Of a stretch of DNA of 7,029 nucleotides, positions 4,966 to 7,029 are shown piece after piece. The DNA is from G039029935 sp039029935 (GTDB lineage: Bacteria; Chloroflexota; Anaerolineae; Caldilineales; Caldilineaceae), in contig JBCCFC010000721.1 in assembly GCA_039029935.1 (NCBI GenBank), positions 1 to 7,029 on the forward strand. Reading direction: 5' to 3'. Made by a program: the position numbers and the translations under genes. Under the pieces are notes generated by a model. The model worked only from the letters and a program-made list of their open reading frames with translations, had not been told where the DNA came from and made no database searches. Numbering within the stretch: position 1 is the stretch's first letter; each line of letters begins with the position of its first letter.

Positions 4966-6753
4966 ATGAGCAATTGGAAAAACTGGGGTGGCCCCCTCGA
5001 AGAAATGGGTGAAGAGTGGTTTGTTAATCGCTCGACCGAACTAGAATGGCTTTGGACGTGGTCATCCCAAATCCCTAAATCATTTCGTAGCCAAGCATTG
5101 GTTGGGTTACGACGCACAGGCAAGACAGCTATCTTACATAAATTATTTAATCGATTGTATCATGAACAGACATCTGTGATGCCTGTTTATATTTCGTTTG
5201 CGGGGTATGTTCGACCCAAACGAGAAGTGACTGTGAATCAATTTGCTAGAGAATTTTTCACAGGATACCTACGAAGCTATCTTGCCTTTCGGCATCGACG
5301 TCCAGATTTTTTAGAGGGTACGGTCGGTCTTGATGTACTTACCCTCTTTGCACAGAATACTTCAGATAGTATTGCATTAGAACTCATCGAACGATTTGGT
5401 GACGGTGTAGTCACCAAATCGCGCTTTGCATCTGAATTGATTAACTGGTTGGTGAGTATTCCCAAGGCGCAGGCAAGACAACATAAGATACCGACAGTGG
5501 TCATGATTGACGAATTTCAGGTATTGACAGATGTTGTAGATCCCCTGATGAATGAATATTATGATGTCACCAATTTTTTTCAGAAGGCAGCTGAAACACG
5601 GGCTGCGCCAATGATTGTATCTGGTTCCTCTATCTCAATGATGGTGAATGAGGCTTTGGTGGGCGCATTATCGGGGCGTTTCCAGTCTACACATCTTGAT
5701 CCATTAGAAGAAAACTATGCAACAGATATGATGACTCGTCTCTCTGACGTCTACAATGTTCAGTTGACTGAATCGCTGGCCTTGGAGATTTGGGAGGCCA
5801 CCAAGGGCTATCCATACAGTATTGAGTGTATCCTAAGCGATCCGCGTTTTGCAGCCCCAAATATTGTGGATGAGAATTGGTTGGAGACATTTTTCGTCGA
5901 AACATTGACCAGTAGTACGAGCGAGCTTCGCGAGCATTATCATGAGGAGTTTGGTAAATATGTTAGCCAATTAAATCGCTTTACGCGTAACATATTATAC
6001 TGGATGATCAAGAACCCCGAACGTGATATCTTTGCTGATACGATTGCTGACGAGTTAAATATCGAAGAAACGGATGTACGCCAATCTCTGGACCAACTTC
6101 AAAAAGGAGATGTGATCAGGCTGACGCCTTCGTTTAATTACACTGGTCCTGATGACCCCATGCTTCAACGTTATATCGAATACCACCATAAACGTGAGGT
6201 TGAAAAGCTGTCGCCCGAAGCGGCATTAGATAATTTGCGCAAAGAGATTAATCGTGTTCAAGGGAAGGCGAATCTTCGTGTAGGACACCTTGCCGAAGTG
6301 ATTGTAGGTGGTGTTATGGATAGGTTCGATGGGCGTCAGGTTGATGGAAATGATTATTTTGGCGTTGATGAGGCAGTCGTGTTGTCCAAAATGAAACAGA
6401 TTGACCGACGGGAAGGTGTTATCAAAAAGGGTGAATACAATGAAATTGACGTGATTGGTGAGTATGCCATCCTCAACGAGCAGGGAGAAAAACCAAAGAC
6501 AGGGGCTTGGTTCGTCTCTGTACGCTACCGAAATGAAAAAATGAGCGTAGATGAAGTCAAGAAATTTATCCAAAATGCTGCCGAGACACAGGGTGAAAAA
6601 CAGTATGACGCGGTAATCCGATGGTATTTTAGCAAGCGTGGATTTACCAAGGATGCCATCAAATTATTGCAATCAGAAGGCATCTATTATAGTGAGGTCA
6701 GACAGTTTAATGAGTTGGCAAATCAATTTGGCTTTCTGGGGTTAAAGTTCTGA
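4966..6753 (+). CDS. Array ATPase copy 3: archaeal-type P-loop ATPase with winged helix and degenerate nuclease-like domain
   Basis: This 595-residue paralogue has the same domain order as copies 1 and 2 but is more diverged. Walker A is G47-LRRT-GKT54, Walker B is VVMID182-E183, the sensor-like strand is MIVSGSS (216-222) and GRF carries R238. The winged-helix region (about 325-400) differs most from its sisters, with PERDIFADTIADELNIEETD at 351-370 and SFNYTGPDDP at 389-398. The nuclease-like end has E444, D495 and S518-V519-R520 in place of E-x-K, then the conserved RWYFSKRGFT segment (552-561). Its C-terminal 120 codons resemble copy 2 more than its middle does, which suggests mosaic exchange. 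It has its own full leader and ribosome binding site, and perhaps its own promoter, so it may be expressed apart from copies 1 and 2. Its role is not known from sequence. Confidence 0.91.
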   Translation: MSNWKNWGGPLEEMGEEWFVNRSTELEWLWTWSSQIPKSFRSQALVGLRRTGKTAILHKLFNRLYHEQTSVMPVYISFAGYVRPKREVTVNQFAREFFTGYLRSYLAFRHRRPDFLEGTVGLDVLTLFAQNTSDSIALELIERFGDGVVTKSRFASELINWLVSIPKAQARQHKIPTVVMIDEFQVLTDVVDPLMNEYYDVTNFFQKAAETRAAPMIVSGSSISMMVNEALVGALSGRFQSTHLDPLEENYATDMMTRLSDVYNVQLTESLALEIWEATKGYPYSIECILSDPRFAAPNIVDENWLETFFVETLTSSTSELREHYHEEFGKYVSQLNRFTRNILYWMIKNPERDIFADTIADELNIEETDVRQSLDQLQKGDVIRLTPSFNYTGPDDPMLQRYIEYHHKREVEKLSPEAALDNLRKEINRVQGKANLRVGHLAEVIVGGVMDRFDGRQVDGNDYFGVDEAVVLSKMKQIDRREGVIKKGEYNEIDVIGEYAILNEQGEKPKTGAWFVSVRYRNEKMSVDEVKKFIQNAAETQGEKQYDAVIRWYFSKRGFTKDAIKLLQSEGIYYSEVRQFNELANQFGFLGLKF

Positions 6754-6754
6754 C

Positions 6755-6782
6755 ATACTAAACGCACATTATCTCTATTTAT
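6755..6782 (+). repeat. Leader repeat, copy D (upstream of ATPase copy 4)
   Basis: ATACTAAACGCACATTATCT and the next eight bases match leader C at 26 of 28. The leader begins one base after the copy 3 TGA and lacks the GCCCACCC...TTCATCT part found in leaders A and C. Similarity to leader C continues to the ATG at 6829, so the whole 5' untranslated region of copy 4 is homologous. Confidence 0.8.
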
Positions 6783-6828
6783 GCACAAATCCCAAGCAAT
6801 CTTCACGGATGAGCAGAAGGCAACAAAC

Positions 6829-7029
6829 ATGAGCAATTGGAAAAGTTGGGGCGGTCTACTAGATGAAACGGGGCAGAGTGGTTTGTCAACCGTACTTTTG
6901 AATTAGAATGGCTATGGGCATGGGCGTCCGAAGTGCCTAAATCTTTTCGTAGCCAAGCGTTGGTCGGTTTGCGACGTACTGGCAAGACTGCAATTTTACA
7001 TAGAATATTTAATCGGCTTTATCATGAGC
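6829..7029 (+). pseudogene. Array ATPase copy 4: 5' end, frameshifted, cut by window edge
   Basis: The ATG is preceded by AGAAGG (6815-6820) at 8 bases spacing. The frame starts MSNWKSWGGLLDETG and then shifts: a run of four G (6870-6873) stands where the sister copies predict five. The result is a stop TAG at 6904-6906 after 25 residues. In the shifted frame, from about 6873 to the edge, the ATPase continues as EWFVNRTFELEWLWAWASEV and onward through an intact Walker A, LRRTGKT. No good start codon lies in that frame after the TGA at 6864-6866. Either the gene is broken, or it switches by slippage in the G-run, or the base was lost in sequencing. The rest of the gene lies outside the window. 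Confidence 0.8.

Noticed and set aside
1..7029. CRISPR array, tRNA, rRNA, transposase or insertion-sequence ends
   Set aside because: I found no regularly spaced short repeats, no cloverleaf-like sequence, and no transposase motif or terminal inverted repeats flanking a unit. The repeats present are whole-gene and leader duplicates.

Overview
The window is a slice through a tandem array of closely related ATPase genes, all on the + strand. Three complete copies (584-2374, 2390-4195, 4966-6753) encode proteins of 596, 601 and 595 residues. A fourth copy starts at 6829, carries a one-base frameshift near its start and runs off the right edge. Each complete protein has an N-terminal P-loop ATPase of the archaeal-ATPase type, which is related to STAND NTPases. 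A winged-helix-like segment follows, then a C-terminal domain that looks like the PD-(D/E)XK nuclease fold (DUF234-like). The expected E-x-K of that domain reads S-V-R in all three copies, so the nuclease is probably catalytically dead. All four copies begin with the signature MSNWK.WGG.L.

Layout. Bases 1-477 are AT-rich with no convincing + strand gene; two small minus-strand reading frames there are weakly supported. A 50-base leader repeat (478-527) precedes copy 1. Copy 2 follows copy 1 after only 15 bases. One base after copy 2 a 183-residue frame (4197-4748) begins. Its first codons are a degenerate copy of the leader repeat. The rest looks like the C-terminal end of a large exported Ig-like protein without a signal peptide, so it is probably a chimeric remnant. 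A strong 14-bp hairpin follows at 4771-4806. A second full leader (4869-4918) matches the first at 49 of 50 bases, and copy 3 follows it. Directly after the copy 3 stop, a third, shorter leader introduces the frameshifted copy 4.

How the parts may work together (inference). The copies probably share transcription and translation: strong Shine-Dalgarno sites sit 7-9 bases before each ATG, and the array has few gaps. The array seems to grow and shuffle by recombination between leader and gene repeats. The segment between Walker A and Walker B diverges most. A regulatory, sensory or defence-like ATPase role is possible, but no partner gene in the window shows what is sensed.

Organism. Moderate GC, consensus AGGAGG ribosome binding sites and standard stop codons fit a bacterium. 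The exported-protein fragment, with its VDAHGNVA..DNKG pattern and FLPI-type end, is reminiscent of proteins from Chloroflexota. That assignment rests on recollection of family style and is low confidence.
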